In this document: piece by piece, positions 40,917-52,985 of the stretch
Numbering within the stretch: the first letter of the stretch is position 1
Layout of the letters: the number at the start of each line of letters is the position of its first letter
Assembly (NCBI GenBank): GCA_033064195.1
Contig: JARBJD010000164.1
Coordinates: 1 to 64,000, forward strand
Direction: 5' to 3'
Length of the DNA stretch: 64,000 nt
From: Blattamonas nauphoetae
Taxonomy: Eukaryota > Preaxostyla > Oxymonadida
Notes under the pieces: model-generated
Database searches by the model: none
What the model was told of the DNA's origin: nothing
The model's input: the letters and a program-made list of their open reading frames with translations, nothing else
Position numbers and translations under genes: made by a program

Positions 40917-41549
40917 ATGCTTCAGGTAAGACTAAAGGGGCTTGACTCAGCATCAGAGCTGCTTTTGTCGAACCACGAGACACAGTCAATCTCACATCAC
41001 GAGCTTCTGAAGCAGCTCATCCAACTCATCTCCGTTCAGTTCAGTCAGCACTCACTATATGTTCCTGGCGCGATCATTTTTGATGTTACTGATTCCATAC
41101 ACTCCTCCTTTCTTCTGCGTCTTTCGCAATTGACAGCTTCATTTTTCAAGCGAACCATCCCCTTGGCCTCCCGCAACCCTTTCACCGATGTTTCCACCTC
41201 TTCCTCTACGACGCAACCGAATATTTTTGGATTCTTTTCTTTCATCTCTACGAACGCAAAAATGCAGACAGTCGAACTCTTGCATATTCTCGCCCTTATC
41301 AGACGTTTGGTCGAGGTTGAAGCTTCTTTAGTGGAAAATCCAACTCAAAGAATTGCCAATTACCGAACGCTTGGAACGATCATGTTGTGTGCCGCAATGA
41401 TCACCCAGAAAATAACCCGTGATGTTCCGATCAGAAATTCTTGGTGGTCTCGAGCCTTCAACATCAGTCTGAAGGACCTCAACCGATCGGAAACACTCTT
41501 TATGGACCGCCTTGATTACCATCTCCTGATTGAATGGGAACAGCCGTAG
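40917..41549 (+). CDS. Pho80-type cyclin, 210 aa
   Basis: This is a PHO80/PCL-like cyclin, expected to bind and direct a cyclin-dependent kinase. The cyclin box sits in the second half: ELLHILALIRRLVEVE, NYRTLGTIMLCAAMITQKI, then WWSRAFNISLKDLNRSETLF and a final DYHLLIEWEQ, which is the family order for a Pho80 box. The first 100 residues are less conserved and include a Ser/Thr stretch. It is a single exon as read; the start at 40917 is the first in-frame Met. It lies 276 bp after the OTU gene on the same strand and is followed by ferredoxin on the other strand. The kinase partner is not known. Confidence 0.75.
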   Translation: MLQVRLKGLDSASELLLSNHETQSISHHELLKQLIQLISVQFSQHSLYVPGAIIFDVTDSIHSSFLLRLSQLTASFFKRTIPLASRNPFTDVSTSSSTTQPNIFGFFSFISTNAKMQTVELLHILALIRRLVEVEASLVENPTQRIANYRTLGTIMLCAAMITQKITRDVPIRNSWWSRAFNISLKDLNRSETLFMDRLDYHLLIEWEQP

Positions 41550-41722
41550 AACGCTTGCGAACACTTTAACATTGAATTGTTACACATTAATTCTAATATT
41601 GCCATTTATCAATAAGTTCTTTTCCTTACTGTTCTAATCTCTGCTTTTATCACACCAAAATCTATTAACGAGTGGGAAACTGGAGTGAGACAAAAGGAAG
41701 AGTTCCTCACAATACTTGGGTG

Positions 41723-41957
41723 TTAACGAGACACCATTGAGATGGCACCGGCGGGGCAGCTGTTGACGCACACTTGGCTTTCAATGCAGTTGTCCTGGTT
41801 TTCTGAGACGAATTCGGCTTTGCCTTCATCGTTCATCTTGAAGAGTTCGCCAGCTGGGCAGACGCTAAGGCAGGTTTGGCATCCAACGCAAGCATCTTGG
41901 TCAACAACAGGTTTTTGAGCTATGAAAGAGAGATGAAGACGATGAGGTCAAACACAT
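41723..41957 (-). CDS. Bacterial-type ferredoxin, 66 aa, one Cys ligand missing
   Basis: This is a small soluble electron carrier of the 2[4Fe-4S] type, used in anaerobes with PFOR and hydrogenase. Cluster I ligands are intact (CVGCQTCLSVCP). The second motif reads CIESQVCVNSCP: the position of the second Cys holds Ser, leaving three Cys, so it may hold a [3Fe-4S] cluster, a Ser-ligated cluster or none. The gene is split by a 34-nt intron (41920-41953), with exon 1 being only ATG plus one base (41954-41957); this model restores a start, MSQKPVVDQDAC. No targeting presequence is seen, so the protein is likely cytosolic. An alternative is a longer unseen 5' exon. Confidence 0.85.
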
Positions 41958-42235
41958 TACAGTGAGGTTAACGATAATTGATCGGTCCCATACTCCAGAC
42001 ATCCAAGTCAGAATCAGTCACGAATCGTCTGTTCGTCTTGAATTTGTCGAAATTGATCTGGATTTCAATGATAAGACTCACTGAATGGAAAACCAAGTCA
42101 AATGGGTAAAGACATGGGTGAATGACTGGCGAAACGAGGAGAAGCCGAACAGAAATAAATGTGAATTTTCAAGAAATGAGTGTTAACAAGCAGAAGTCAG
42201 ACGGAGAGTGTTGGGAGGAGTTGAACGAAGGAATG

Positions 42236-42583
42236 TTAATCATATTTTGACATTTCGCGGTTCATAAGGTACCGAAGCTGTTCAACTGTGAGACCTTCAA
42301 TGTCAATTGGCTGGTGTTTCCGTGGGTCAATTTTATGGAGTTCGATTAATGCTTCTTTGAGTGTTTTAATTTCAGCCTGAAGCCAATCATCTGCCATCTC
42401 GGCATCGGAACTGATTGAATTGCCTCCGCGTGCGACTCGGTCATGGTACCGTTGCTCAGCAGCTTTATTGATCCTGTCCTTGATGGGTTCTGGTTTAAAA
42501 TCATCAATTGTGTAATTTGATGTGGACTGGGCAACTGGTTTGCTCTTTGACTGTAGTTGAGGAAGACCTTTGATTTGGCTCAT
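42236..42583 (-). CDS. Small unknown protein, 115 aa
   Basis: I do not recognise this protein. From MSQIKGLPQL it is hydrophilic, with a basic/polar first half and a helical second half (WLQAEIKTLKEALIELHKID) ending LTVEQLRYLMNREMSKYD. No membrane segment or signal peptide. I chose the Met at 42583 over the upstream 42616 because the 11 extra residues look non-coding, and because it leaves a 69-bp divergent gap to the kinase. The well-formed helices suggest a real protein. Confidence 0.6.
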   Translation of the reverse strand: MSQIKGLPQLQSKSKPVAQSTSNYTIDDFKPEPIKDRINKAAEQRYHDRVARGGNSISSDAEMADDWLQAEIKTLKEALIELHKIDPRKHQPIDIEGLTVEQLRYLMNREMSKYD

Positions 42584-42652
42584 GTGTGAGAAGTTCGTAC
42601 ACAACGATCGACCCACAGAATATCATATCAGCGGACAATTCTACTCCCGAAG
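42584..42652. promoter_or_regulatory. Divergent promoter, small protein / kinase
   Basis: Only 69 bp separate the two start codons, so both transcripts must begin inside or overlap it. No defined element can be named. Confidence 0.35.
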
Positions 42653-43829
42653 ATGTCGTTCACACGACTTCTTCCCAGTATGCTCTTCTGTATATCCTTT
42701 CCATTTCTTTCTCCTTTGACGACTTCTTCCGGGAAAGAATGCCCCACGAACCTCACATCAAAATATGAACTTCTAGAGACTATTGGTGAAGGACAATTTG
42801 CTAAAGTGAAAAAAGCAAGGAATAAGATCACAGGGAAACTTGTAGCAGTCAAAATTTTGGACAAAACACAAATTGTCAACAATGTTCACGAAATGAAGTC
42901 TCTCTACTCTGAAATCACTATCCTCATGAAACTCCGTCATGTATACGACTTTTAAATAACATTTCTTATGTTTTTTTTGATTTCCACATTTCAATACCTC
43001 TGTGTATGTTGTAACCGTTAGACCTCACTCATCTTCATTCATTTCTTTTGATGTCTCCTGATCCTCAGCCACACATCATCCGTATATCTGATGTTTTTGA
43101 GTTGTCTGATCGGATTTGCATTGTTATGGAGTATGCAGAAGGAGGCGAGCTCTTCGACAGAATTGTTGAAGTTGGAGCCTACTCCGAGCGTGATACATCT
43201 CTTCTCCTTCGGTCTTTATTTACCGCCATCAAATACATGCATGACCGCGGTGTTGCTCACCGTGATCTCAAAGTTTTACCTCTCTTTTTCTCACCAGTTT
43301 TTCACCCTTCTTTCAGCCGGAGAACATTCTCTATGAATCAAATTCTCCAAACTCGTCTATTAAGGTCTCTGATTTTGGTCTCTCGCGCATTGTCACTGGT
43401 AAAGCTGGAATGCAAACAATTTGTGGCACCCCCACTTATGTTGCCCCTGAAGTCTTGTCTGGCGAAAACTATGATCAACTTGTTGATTGTTGGTCACTGG
43501 GAGTATTAATGTACATTCTTCTTTGCGGATTTCCACCATTCTACGACGATAACGAGGCAATCCTCTTCGACAAGATCAAAACTGGCAAATTCCGGTTCCC
43601 ATCTCCATATTGGGATGGAGTGTCAAATGCTGCCAAAGACCTGATTTCACATCTTCTTGTTGTAGATCCAGCCAAGCGATATACTGTTACGCAGGCTCTT
43701 AGTCATCCATGGTTCTCAGTCGCCCTTCCAACCCACAAACTTTCTTCAGCACATGAACAACTCGTGAAGCGACCTCGGTCAAGGTGGAGGGTCGCGGGCC
43801 TTGTCACGCTGTTTGGTATAAGAACATAA
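42653..43829 (+). CDS. CAMK-type protein kinase, 4 exons, 314 aa
   Basis: This is a Ser/Thr kinase close to the CAMK group. All key motifs are present: glycine loop GEGQFAKV, VAVKIL with the Lys, YAEGGELFDRI hinge region, HRDLKPEN catalytic loop, DFGLSR, and CGTPTYVAPE. A C-terminal regulatory tail is nearly absent: about 35 residues follow the final helix. Introns: 42941-43068 (128 nt, the longest here) and 43273-43316 (44 nt). I also remove 42678-42737 (60 nt, GTATGC...AAAG): retaining it keeps frame but inserts a hydrophobic run (LFCISFPFLSPLTT) like a signal peptide, which does not fit this kinase. With it retained the protein would be 334 aa. No calmodulin site or FHA domain is seen. Confidence 0.88.
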
Positions 43830-44029
43830 GTTTTGTTTTTTGGGCGACCTGTTTCTTCCTCTTCATTCGTCAATGGACCATTGCATTCTTCATTCTCAGC
43901 GTTTTGCTCTCTTTATTCGATGACTGGATTTTGCTTTGTATTTTTGCATAAGACAGACGAAATAAATCATAAATGTGAGCGCAAATAAAGCCCGAAAGGA
44001 GGAACATGAACAGAAGAGAGAAACTATGC

Positions 44030-47000
44030 TTAATCAGCTGCATCAGAATCAACACTGGCATACACAACAGGAGCCTGCCTGAATTGCAAAGAGTCCTCGA
44101 TGCAGACAAGCGGTGGGAGGGAGAAGTGCTCCATGGGAGGATCTGAGTGTCGGTACGCCGACGGAAGTTTGAGCAGGTTGGACGCGTAGTAACGCCGCGG
44201 CAGTTCTTCAAACTGTTTTTCGTTCCGCCGTGTCCTCAGTCCTTCCGTGTCTTCGCTGTCGGACTCTTCGCTTCTGCGGAACTGTCTGTGCGTCACAGTG
44301 GCCGACGTGGCAGTGTTTGCTGATGTGAGGGGGATCATCTGGTTGTGCTGGAGGATGTAGTGAAGGTTGGCCTCCTCCCTCCCCTCTCGTCGCCGCGTGT
44401 TCGGCGTCGGTCTTCCGTTCACCCGAGACTGCGATTTCTCACCGACGATGTCTGTTCGAGTTGTCGCTTCAGACGATCGTTGGAGAGCCGTGCGTGGTCC
44501 CTGCAATCCGCGCGCTGGGAAGTTGTCAGTGTGTGTGAATTCTCTCATCCGCACCTCGTCCACGCCACCGTCGTCGCGAGAGGAGGAGGGGTTGAGCCCG
44601 CGCTCGACGACTTGTGCTGCAGGCTGGTCCTGGAAATCGCCTCCCTGCTTCCGCTTCTTCTCCTTCTGCTTCTTCGGAGGGGGATACTCGATGTTTTGGA
44701 AGATGTTGCTGATTGCATCGGCCTGACCTTTGTCTGCATGTGAACTTCCTCGCTTTCTGCTCAGAGAGCGTGGCTGCGTCGAGCGGAGGAGCGGAGTGTG
44801 GTCAGAAGAGCCAAATTGAGTCGGCGATGACGATTGTGAATGAGACACGAATCGGATCGACGGAAGTTCGTTTCTGTCGAGCGAGCGTGATGTGATGAGA
44901 GAAGGCTGAATGCGTTCCCTCCTTTCTCGTCTCTCCTTCTCCGCTCCGCGCTCCACAGACCGCTCAAGACTGCGTTCAGTCTGCGCCGCAGCAAGAACAT
45001 CTCTATCCCGGTCCTTCTCCCTCTCTCGGCCTCGATCGAGGTCGTCTAGGACAGTTCCCATGTCGATCTGGTGGACTGTTGTGTCTCGCTCCTTCTCAGG
45101 TTGCTGTCGTTGTCTTGTCCGTTTGGACGGAGCATTGCTGATGCTCTTCGTCTCCTCCTTCACGAGATGCTGTGAAGTCTGCAAGAGTTTCATCCAATTG
45201 GCTCGTCGCTGGTCTTCGATTTCTTTCCTCTTTTGTTGGATCCGCTCCTCCTTGTCCGATGCCTGCTGCATCATCCGATAAGCGAATCGATTGTACCGGT
45301 TAATCCGCACCTGCGTCGTCGTCTGGCTCGGCTGTGGGTCTTGTGATGCTGATGAAGGCTGCTGCACGTTGTTGTTGTAGTATTCAGGGAGCGGCTGTTG
45401 TGGCGAGACGTATTCTCGTTCTTTTGCCTTTCCGTTCAATTGAGCTTGCTGTGTTGGAGTGGCTGGTTGTGCATCCTTCTGATCCTGTGAAGAGACCTGC
45501 TTTTGGGAGATTGGGAGTTGATCTGTGCTCTGCTCGACAGATGGGGTGGATGAAGGAGTCGGATGTGGACGACGGGGAACAGTATCGAGTTGTGGCGGAG
45601 GAGAGGAAGTCCCTGGGTAGTTGTTGAGTGGTGCTGATGGAAGTGCTTCGAACTGCTCAGTTCGTGGTTGGGAGGGTTGTGTTTGTGCGACTGGGGCGGT
45701 GTCTTGTGAAGGTGTGGGTGATGGCTGCTGAGACAACTGCGGAGAAGGCGATGCGGGATGTGAAGATGATTGCTGGGGCGGTTGTGAAGGAGGTGCTTCT
45801 GAGTGAGATGTTGGCTGATGTTGGGAAGGGGAATTTGGATGAGATTGAGGTGAAGAGTGAGGTTGAATCGGTTGGGGTGACTGTTCTGTTGTGACTGGAG
45901 GAGTTTGGAGTGACGGTGATGAAGTGTCGGACGGTGGATGAGTTGGCTGGAGTTGGTGCTGCGCTGATGGTTGGAGATGAGGGGAGGACGATTGAGACGA
46001 CTGGTTGGATGACGATGACGGCTTCGTTTGTTGTGGATGGACTGAAGGAGGTTGAGATGACGTCAGTGCTGGTGATGTTGCTGCGAGTTGGTTGGGTCGT
46101 GGGTGAGGTGACGATGTTGATGCCTGCCCAGTCGAGCTTGTTCTGGCATGCCCCACAAATTGGCGTTGTTTGGTTGCTTTGTGGTCGTCTTGGCTGTTCC
46201 GATCCCCAAATGCCATTTCTGAGACGTCTCTGACTTTGAGTGTCTTCGGAGACGATGCTGCTGGGCTTTGAGAGAAGAGCTCGGCAGGCTGAGGAGGAAG
46301 AACGGGGCTTCCCTCGACTTTGCTCATTCTGGGAGACTGATGACTTGACGTGACAATGGCAACCTGTCCGCGGGTGACGACTTTCCCGTCTGAAGCAGAG
46401 GTGGTGAGTTGAGAGGGCGGGAGTCGTTTCTTTGGTTCCTTGTCTGGCTTTTGGAAATCAAACACAAACTCGGTTGGGTGAAGCGAGATCTTTTGTGATT
46501 CGCTGAGTTCTGCGGCTCCCCAACTGGAACGGAAGTCGTTCATCCGTTCAGAGCCGAATTGTCCAGCAATCTGGGAAGGATGCTGATTGGTCTGTGACGG
46601 AGTGGAGGAATCAACGGCTTCAGTTTGAACAGCCTTGGAAGCCAAGTTCTTGCCGTCCTGTGTGAAGGGGAGCTGATCTTGCTCAGTGACAGGCGAGGGT
46701 GGTTGAGTTGCACGGTGCGGAGGTTGGAGGGAAACGACAGCTTCGCGCTCTTCCTCTTCGTACTCCTTCCAAAGTCTGAACAGCCGCAACTGGTGTTTGA
46801 GTTTCATGACAAGCAATTTCCAGTTCTGTTCGGATCTCTTCTCTCTCAGCTCGACATCATTTTGCATTGCTTCGTTGATTTCTGCAATCTTCGTCGCAGG
46901 GACGGTCACAACAGGCTCTGCTGGGGCGATTGACAGTGTTCCGTCTGAGGCAGACACTTCGAGTGAGACTGCTGGGTTTTGGAGTTGGAGAGAGCGGAGT

Positions 47001-49639
47001 TGTTTCTTGAGGGTCGAGTTTTCGGTCTGGAGTGACGTCACTTGGTCAAACAGAACTGTGATGCGCTGCGAACGTTCGGCCTCTTTCTGTCGGAGATCGT
47101 CTGCGATGTGTGTCTGCTCGTCGCTGCTTCGTTGGTTGGCATCCATCCTTTCCTGCATCAGCTGCTCCATTCGGAGGGTGGACTCGCGTTCCTTTGTGCG
47201 AGCTGTCTCCGATCTCTCCAGCTGAACGTTCATCTCTCGAAGGGCATCCTGTGCGTGAACGAGTCGTCCCTCCAACTCTTCGATGTACGCGCGATTTGCT
47301 GAGCTGTCCGTTATCTGGTCTGCCGGAGCGGTGGATTGTGGATGGGTTGAGAACATGACAGGATCTGTTTGAACGTGTTGGTCCGCAACGGATGGATGTG
47401 CAGATTCTGTTCTGGCCCACGTTCGTTCCTTTGTCTGTTCGTCTGAACTTGTTTGTTGTGTGGATGAAACTACCTCCATCGGCGAAGGTGTTGGCGTTGG
47501 TGTTGGCTTCTGTTCAGTGGTGCGATCAACAACAGAATCGCTTTCTTTCGCTGAAAGCTGGCTCGTTGGAGTGGCTGTCGACGGTTCGGGTTGCGGCGAT
47601 TTCATTCGCATTCCCATCTCGAACGCTCTCTGCTTCACTTTCTCCATCTCGTTTCGCATTTCCATGCGAATAATCTCGGCATTCATGTCCTTCTCCCTCT
47701 CCATCTGGCTCATCGACCTCTCCTTCGCCTCGTTCTGTGCAATTGCCTTTTGAAGCTCTTCCTGCTTCTCCTTCTCCAGCTGCCCCAGGACGTCCTTGTC
47801 CTTGGTGAGCTCTGCGATCACTTGCTTCAGCTTCTCCATCTCCCTCTCCTGCTCCTTCGTCTTCCGCTCGAGCTGCATGATCTCCAAATTCTTCTCCTTC
47901 AGCTCCAACATCTGCCCCGTCATTTCCTTCCGCAGTTCGCTGGTCCCGCGAAGGGAGTCACTCAAGCTGGCCAAGTTGTCATGGTTCTTCTGCTTGAATT
48001 CTTCACACTGTGTCTTCCAATGATTCTTGTCTTCTATTTCCTTTTCCAGCTGTTCCTTCAGAGCTTTCATCCTTTCCTGCAGAAGCTCCTTCTCTTCCAT
48101 CTCAGCGTCGAGGAGTTGCCTCCTCTCCATCTCTTCTTTCTCCTTGGCAGTCGCGGTTTCGCTCATATGTTCCTGTTCACGGGCTTTCTTTTCTGCAAGT
48201 GTCTTGCGTCGGTCGAGGAGGGCTTGTGAGAATGCGAGTTCTTGCTTCGTTTGAGACAGGATTTCTTCCGTCTCATTCAGTTTTTGCTTCAATTGGAGCA
48301 TGTCATTATTATGTTGCTTCTCTTGGTTCTTAATTGTCTCTTCATTCCGTTCGACAATTTGAAGGAGTTCTTCTGTTCGCGTTTGGAGGACTTTGCGTTC
48401 GAATTCTGTTTCCTGGAGCTTTTGCTTTAATTGCTGTGTTTCTGCAATCTCCTTCCTGAGTTCATCTTGCAAAAACTCTTCTGTTGCTGATGGTTCCAGG
48501 TGAAGACGTTCAAGTTTTGCAAAGTTATCTTTCAGGAGGGCAATTTCTTTGTTGGCATCCGTCAGTCCAACTTCAACAGCTGCTGTCTCTCTTTTCTGTT
48601 CGTCCAGTTTATGCTGCAATTCCTCGTCGAAATCCTGTCGGATTTTGATGAGAAGTTCTGATCTTTCCTTTTCCATCTTGTCGATGATGTCATACGGATT
48701 TTCCATTGACCCTTCTTTGATGAAAGGTGAATTCTTTCGAGTTGCAGTGAGCAGATCGTAATCTGCTTGTAAGTCATCGAGTTTAATTTTGAGGTCAGCT
48801 TCTCGATTGGCAGCGTTGCGTTCAAGTTCAGCGAGTTTAACTTTGTGTTCACGATCCATTTGCTGAGAAAAAATGAACATGGAGATGAAATGAGAATACA
48901 GATATGACTGATTGTAGTCTTTTCTTCTCAGCATTGAATCGTGTCGAGAGTTGATCAGATATTTGCTTAGTGAGCGATTGAAGAGTCTCTGGATCAATAT
49001 TATTCATGTCCACATTGATAGACCCGTTGAAATCCTCAGACGTGAACAAATGATGATCATCAGGTTCGTATGACTGTCCAATGCGAAACTGTTGGAAGAG
49101 TTGTTCTTTCATCGTTGTGATCTCTTTCAAATAGCGTGTTCGTTGATCAAGAAGAAGCTCATCGCGTTGACGGATTTGCGTCTTCATAATGTCACATTGT
49201 TTTTCGAGTTGTTCTTTGGAATTGTTGAGTTGCTGGAAATGGAGACGATGAGAGGAGATGAGCGGCATACTCCGATTTCTGCTTCCAAGTCATCTCGAGT
49301 CATCTCGTGAACAGACGAAGGCTGAATTTGTTAAGTGAAATGATATACATACGACAACTTGTTGAGGCTTCAAGAATCCGATGATGAAGTTTGTGAGTCG
49401 TTCCATCTCTTTTTCGGATTCTTGTTTGATTTCAGATAACTATCAATGATTTATTGAGGGAAATCTCAAAATAATTAGGATACCTTTTCCTGTTGTTCCG
49501 CAAAGAATGGATCATAAGTTATCCTGTCAGAGAAGAATAGTTGGAGGTTATGGATCGATGTTTCCAGTCCTGTTTGAACAAGTCCAATGAGTTCTTCCAA
49601 GAATCGCTCGCGATTTGATTTGTTCGCGAGGAATGCCAT
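44030..49639 (-). CDS. Large coiled-coil protein with Ser/Pro/Gln-rich tail, 1816 aa
   Basis: I do not recognise a family. Five exons on the minus strand: 49639-49484, 49439-49353, 49321-49271, 49232-48910 (ending 48909), 48862-44030; introns 44, 31, 38 and 46 nt. It starts MAFLANKSNRERFLEELI. From about residue 90 to 700 it is nearly continuous coiled coil (for example KQKLNETEEILSQTKQEL). A second helical region follows, then a long Ser/Thr/Pro/Gln-rich stretch (about residues 1050-1400, with SSPHLQPSAQHQLQP), then Arg-rich segments with RERRERRERIQPS. No motor, membrane or nucleotide site is visible. Such architecture fits a cytoskeletal or basal-body scaffold, an inference from composition alone. 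The exon D end is 48909. Confidence 0.75.
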
Positions 49640-49882
49640 GAAGACGGTTTGATGATTTCGATCCGACCCAACTTGATGAACGACTTCACGATTTTAAGAA
49701 ATGCAATGAAGGTGAGTCAGTGAAAACAATAATGGAAACTAAAAACCAGATCTCGACCAAGAACAATCAACATATAAATCTCTGATTTCTCGAAAATGAC
49801 TGTTCTCAGACTGTTCAATTACACACACCTTGGTGTCGAATCCCTTCTGGAATTCTTGGGGAAAGATCGGTCAAACATGTGC

Positions 49883-52800
49883 TCATCCAAATCCAACTCC
49901 AATCTGAAGATGAGGTACTGTCACCCACTGTGTCGTGAACAACGCCCCGACTGGCTCCAGCCTTCTCGTTTTGTTCTGTCCTCTCTGTTTCCCATCTCCT
50001 CTCTTTCCGGCCTTCCCATGTCTGACTCCTCTCCTCACGGTGTGTGCACTTCGTTCTGTTTCCTTTCCTTCTCTCCCTCCCATCCTCTCTCCATTCATCA
50101 TCCCTCGAATCCGCTCCAGAAAATCCGACCCCTCTGTTCGAGTCTGCGCTGGCTCTTCCCACTCAAACCCAGACAGAGTTCGCAGAGTGTCTTCCATCTC
50201 TCCCTCATTCCTCTTCTTGCTTCCCCTTCTGCTCGACACTGGTGTGGCGAACTGTGGCGAGTCCAGCGCAGACACAACTTGCGGTGTTGGGTGTGGTGTC
50301 CACTCTCGGCGAGTCGATTCTGCTGTGTCAGAGCGGAAGAAGGGCGGGCTGGGCGGATGGACAGTGTCGTCCAGTCTGGCTCCATCCTCGTCCTCTCCCT
50401 CCATCCGCACGGTATCCTCACCCTCTGCCTCCTCTCCCCGTCCACATCTCGCCCACTGTCCAGCATCTTCTCTCCCCTCCAACGACGAGAGTGGTCTCAC
50501 GTTCCTCTTCTTCTCCGACATCTCACCCTCCTTCCCTTTCGCGGTCTCTTCTTCCCATTCCTGTGTTCGATCTGTCAGCACTGAGAACCGATCAGTCTGC
50601 GCCAGTTCAACCACAAGTGTGTCTTCTCCAACAAGAACAGAGAACACCTCGTTTCTTCCCCCGTGCGCTTTTCTCCACTCTTTCTTCTTCCTCTCGACTT
50701 CCATCCTCTCCTTTTCATGTTCTCTTCTCCTTTCCTCTTCAACTCTCTCGCCGTTCATCTTCCTTTGCTCCTTCTCTTTCATCCTGTTTCTCCATTCTTC
50801 TTCCTCCTCTTTCAGGCTCTCGTGCAAATCCAATGAAGTTTCACCTCGCCTCTCTTCTTCTTTCATTCGTGTTCGATGTGTGTGTGCCCGTTCTTCGTTC
50901 CGTTGTCGAAACTCTTCGAACAGCTTCCTGTTCTCCTCCACCAGCAACTGCATCCCGCCATCCCCCATCACCCGAAGCCTCTCCCACCCATTCTCATCTC
51001 CCCCCTTTCCCCTCGTTCTCCCAAGGCGACTTGTCAGAGGAAGCAGCTTCTCCCGCTTCTCGTCCTTCTTCACCGGCTCCACTCTTCTCTTCCACACTCG
51101 CTTTCTTCCCACTCCCCTTCCCTCCGCCAGTGTGGTCTTTCGCGGTGTCAGTTCCAGTGCAGGCACAAGTTCAATCGACGTCTCGAACGGTCTGTGCTCC
51201 TCCCATCCCCCACTCCCCCTCTTCCCCAACACTGTCGACAGACGCGGCGTCGATCCAAACCGCGCTGCATCAGGCCCTGTCTCGAAGTCTTCGGCCACAA
51301 CCTTCCCGATGTCCAGCAGAGGAAGCTGAAAGCGGTGCTGAGGCTGGGTCTCCTCTTTCTCTTCCCGCTTCTCCCACCACACCCTCCCACTTCGCTTGGG
51401 CGACCCGCTCTGCCTTCTCCGCACTCCTGTTGCTGTCTGCACCTTCCGATCGCGCTGAAGCAGACCCAGAATGATCCGCGTCTCTGCCGGCTGCTTCGGT
51501 TTCCTCTTCCGCCACAGAGGCGTGTTCGGTGTCGTTCGGCTGCGAGTCGTCCGATCAGCCGGAAACGACGTCAGTTCAAACGTCTGCTCTCCGATCGACG
51601 ACGCACTCTCACTCGACTCGTCCTCGAACCCAGACCAATCCGACACGCTCACGTCTTCAACATCTCCCTCCCAATCTCCGCGCCACGACGACTCTTCTCC
51701 ACTCTGCCCCAACGAGTCTGACGAGCACCTCAATTTCAACTCCATCGCCTCTTTCCGCAGAACAAGGTGCACGCTCTCTCCCGACTCACTCTCGTCCTCT
51801 CCGTCCCCTTCCTTCCATTCTCTCAATCGCACCTCTTCCGACTCCATCGGCTCCCCCAACAGCGCAGCCTCGTCTTTCTCCTCCTCCCCCAATTCTGGTC
51901 CTGCTGGATGGTTGCCGAGAGAGGAGGGATGGGGGAACGAATGTGTCGACGAGCGGTGTTCGCTCTCCTTCTCTGCCTCTTCCCTCCCTGCCCCATCTTC
52001 TTCTCCGCCTAACTCCGAAATCGATGGAGGCGTGTGGATGTCTGATGGTGATGGAAAACGAGGCCAGTTCTGTTCCTTTTCTGACCCTTCGGAGTCCCCC
52101 AACGACGGCGAGGAATGCAATGCGGCGTCTTTCTGCCCATTCAGAATCTCCACACTTTCTGCTGCTCGCCCCAACACTTCCTCCTTTTCTTCGTCCACTT
52201 CTGATCTCTCTTCTCTCTCGTCCTCCCTCCTGCTGCAATCTCCTCCACAATCTTCTGAGCTCTCATCAAACGTGACTCCTTTAATCTCTCGACGGATCGA
52301 CTCCGAGCCGCGATTGCTCCGGTCAAACGACGAACGAAAACTTCGACTGTCGGTCCCCTTCTCTGTCTCATTCTCGTCTCCTCCCATTTTGTATCGAGAC
52401 GGTGTTTCTCCAAGCAAGCGTGGAATATTCACCCTTTCTTTCTCATCCAACGGCTGTCTCGTCGTTTCTGTCATCCTTCTTTCAATCCTTGTTTTCTCAT
52501 TCCCCAGTCCAAGATTCTTTCGCAGTAACTTTGGAAGAATCTTGTCAATTCCTCCGAGTTTCTGGTAGTGAGCAATTGTTTCCTCCAGGAACGGTTCCTG
52601 AGCGATTCAAGAGAGAATTCAAGAAAAAGTGATGAAACACACCATCCGCTTTGAAAATGGATTATTCGCCGGAAGAGGCTTCTTCGGTTCGCGCGATAGA
52701 GTGGAGTTCAGTGATGGTATCACAATCGCACTTTGACTCCGAGCACGAGTCCCTGATTTACATTTCAGTATTCGTTCTCCTTCTGTCGTCTCTGTGTCCA

Positions 52801-52985
52801 CAAACTGAGGGTGATTGTATCGTGTGCCGAGGAGAAATGCACGATCATAAGGAACAGGAGAGCCTGATTTGAAACGGCAGTGAGAAGAAAATGATGACTG
52901 AAGAAGAAAGCAGACCAATCAGCGTTGTTTGTTTTTGTAGAGCAGAAAGCGTGGGACGCATGAAAGAAGGCGAACGCTCTGACAT
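49883..52985 (-). CDS. eIF4E-binding-motif protein, acidic long tail, 1001 aa
   Basis: Three exons: 52985-52916, 52863-52643, 52597-49883, with introns of 52 and 45 nt. The spliced start is MSERSPSFMRPTLSALQKQ, and residues 29-35 read YDRAFLL, an exact match to the eIF4E-binding consensus Y-x4-L-hydrophobic as in eIF4G and 4E-BPs (context PVPYDRAFLLGTRYNHP). Residues about 100-130 (EEPFLEETIAHYQKLGGIDK-type) are helical. The remaining 850 residues are highly charged and disordered, with acidic Ser/Glu runs and a long Lys/Arg/Glu coil (about residues 680-750). No MIF4G domain is seen, so it is not a full eIF4G. I infer a translation regulator. The plus strand here also has three long open frames, which I reject as shadows. 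Exons 1 and the start of 2 lie in the duplicated 228-bp segment. Confidence 0.75.

Noticed and set aside
42678-42737. Hydrophobic N-terminus on the CAMK-type kinase
   Set aside because: It lies in a 60-nt in-frame GT-AG intron candidate; removing it gives a normal cytosolic kinase start.
49935-52568. Three long plus-strand open frames (464, 476 and 365 codons)
   Set aside because: They are Ser/Pro/Leu-rich mirrors of the charged minus-strand gene, overlap one another in different frames, and have no family resemblance; the minus-strand model has spliced exons and a clear motif.
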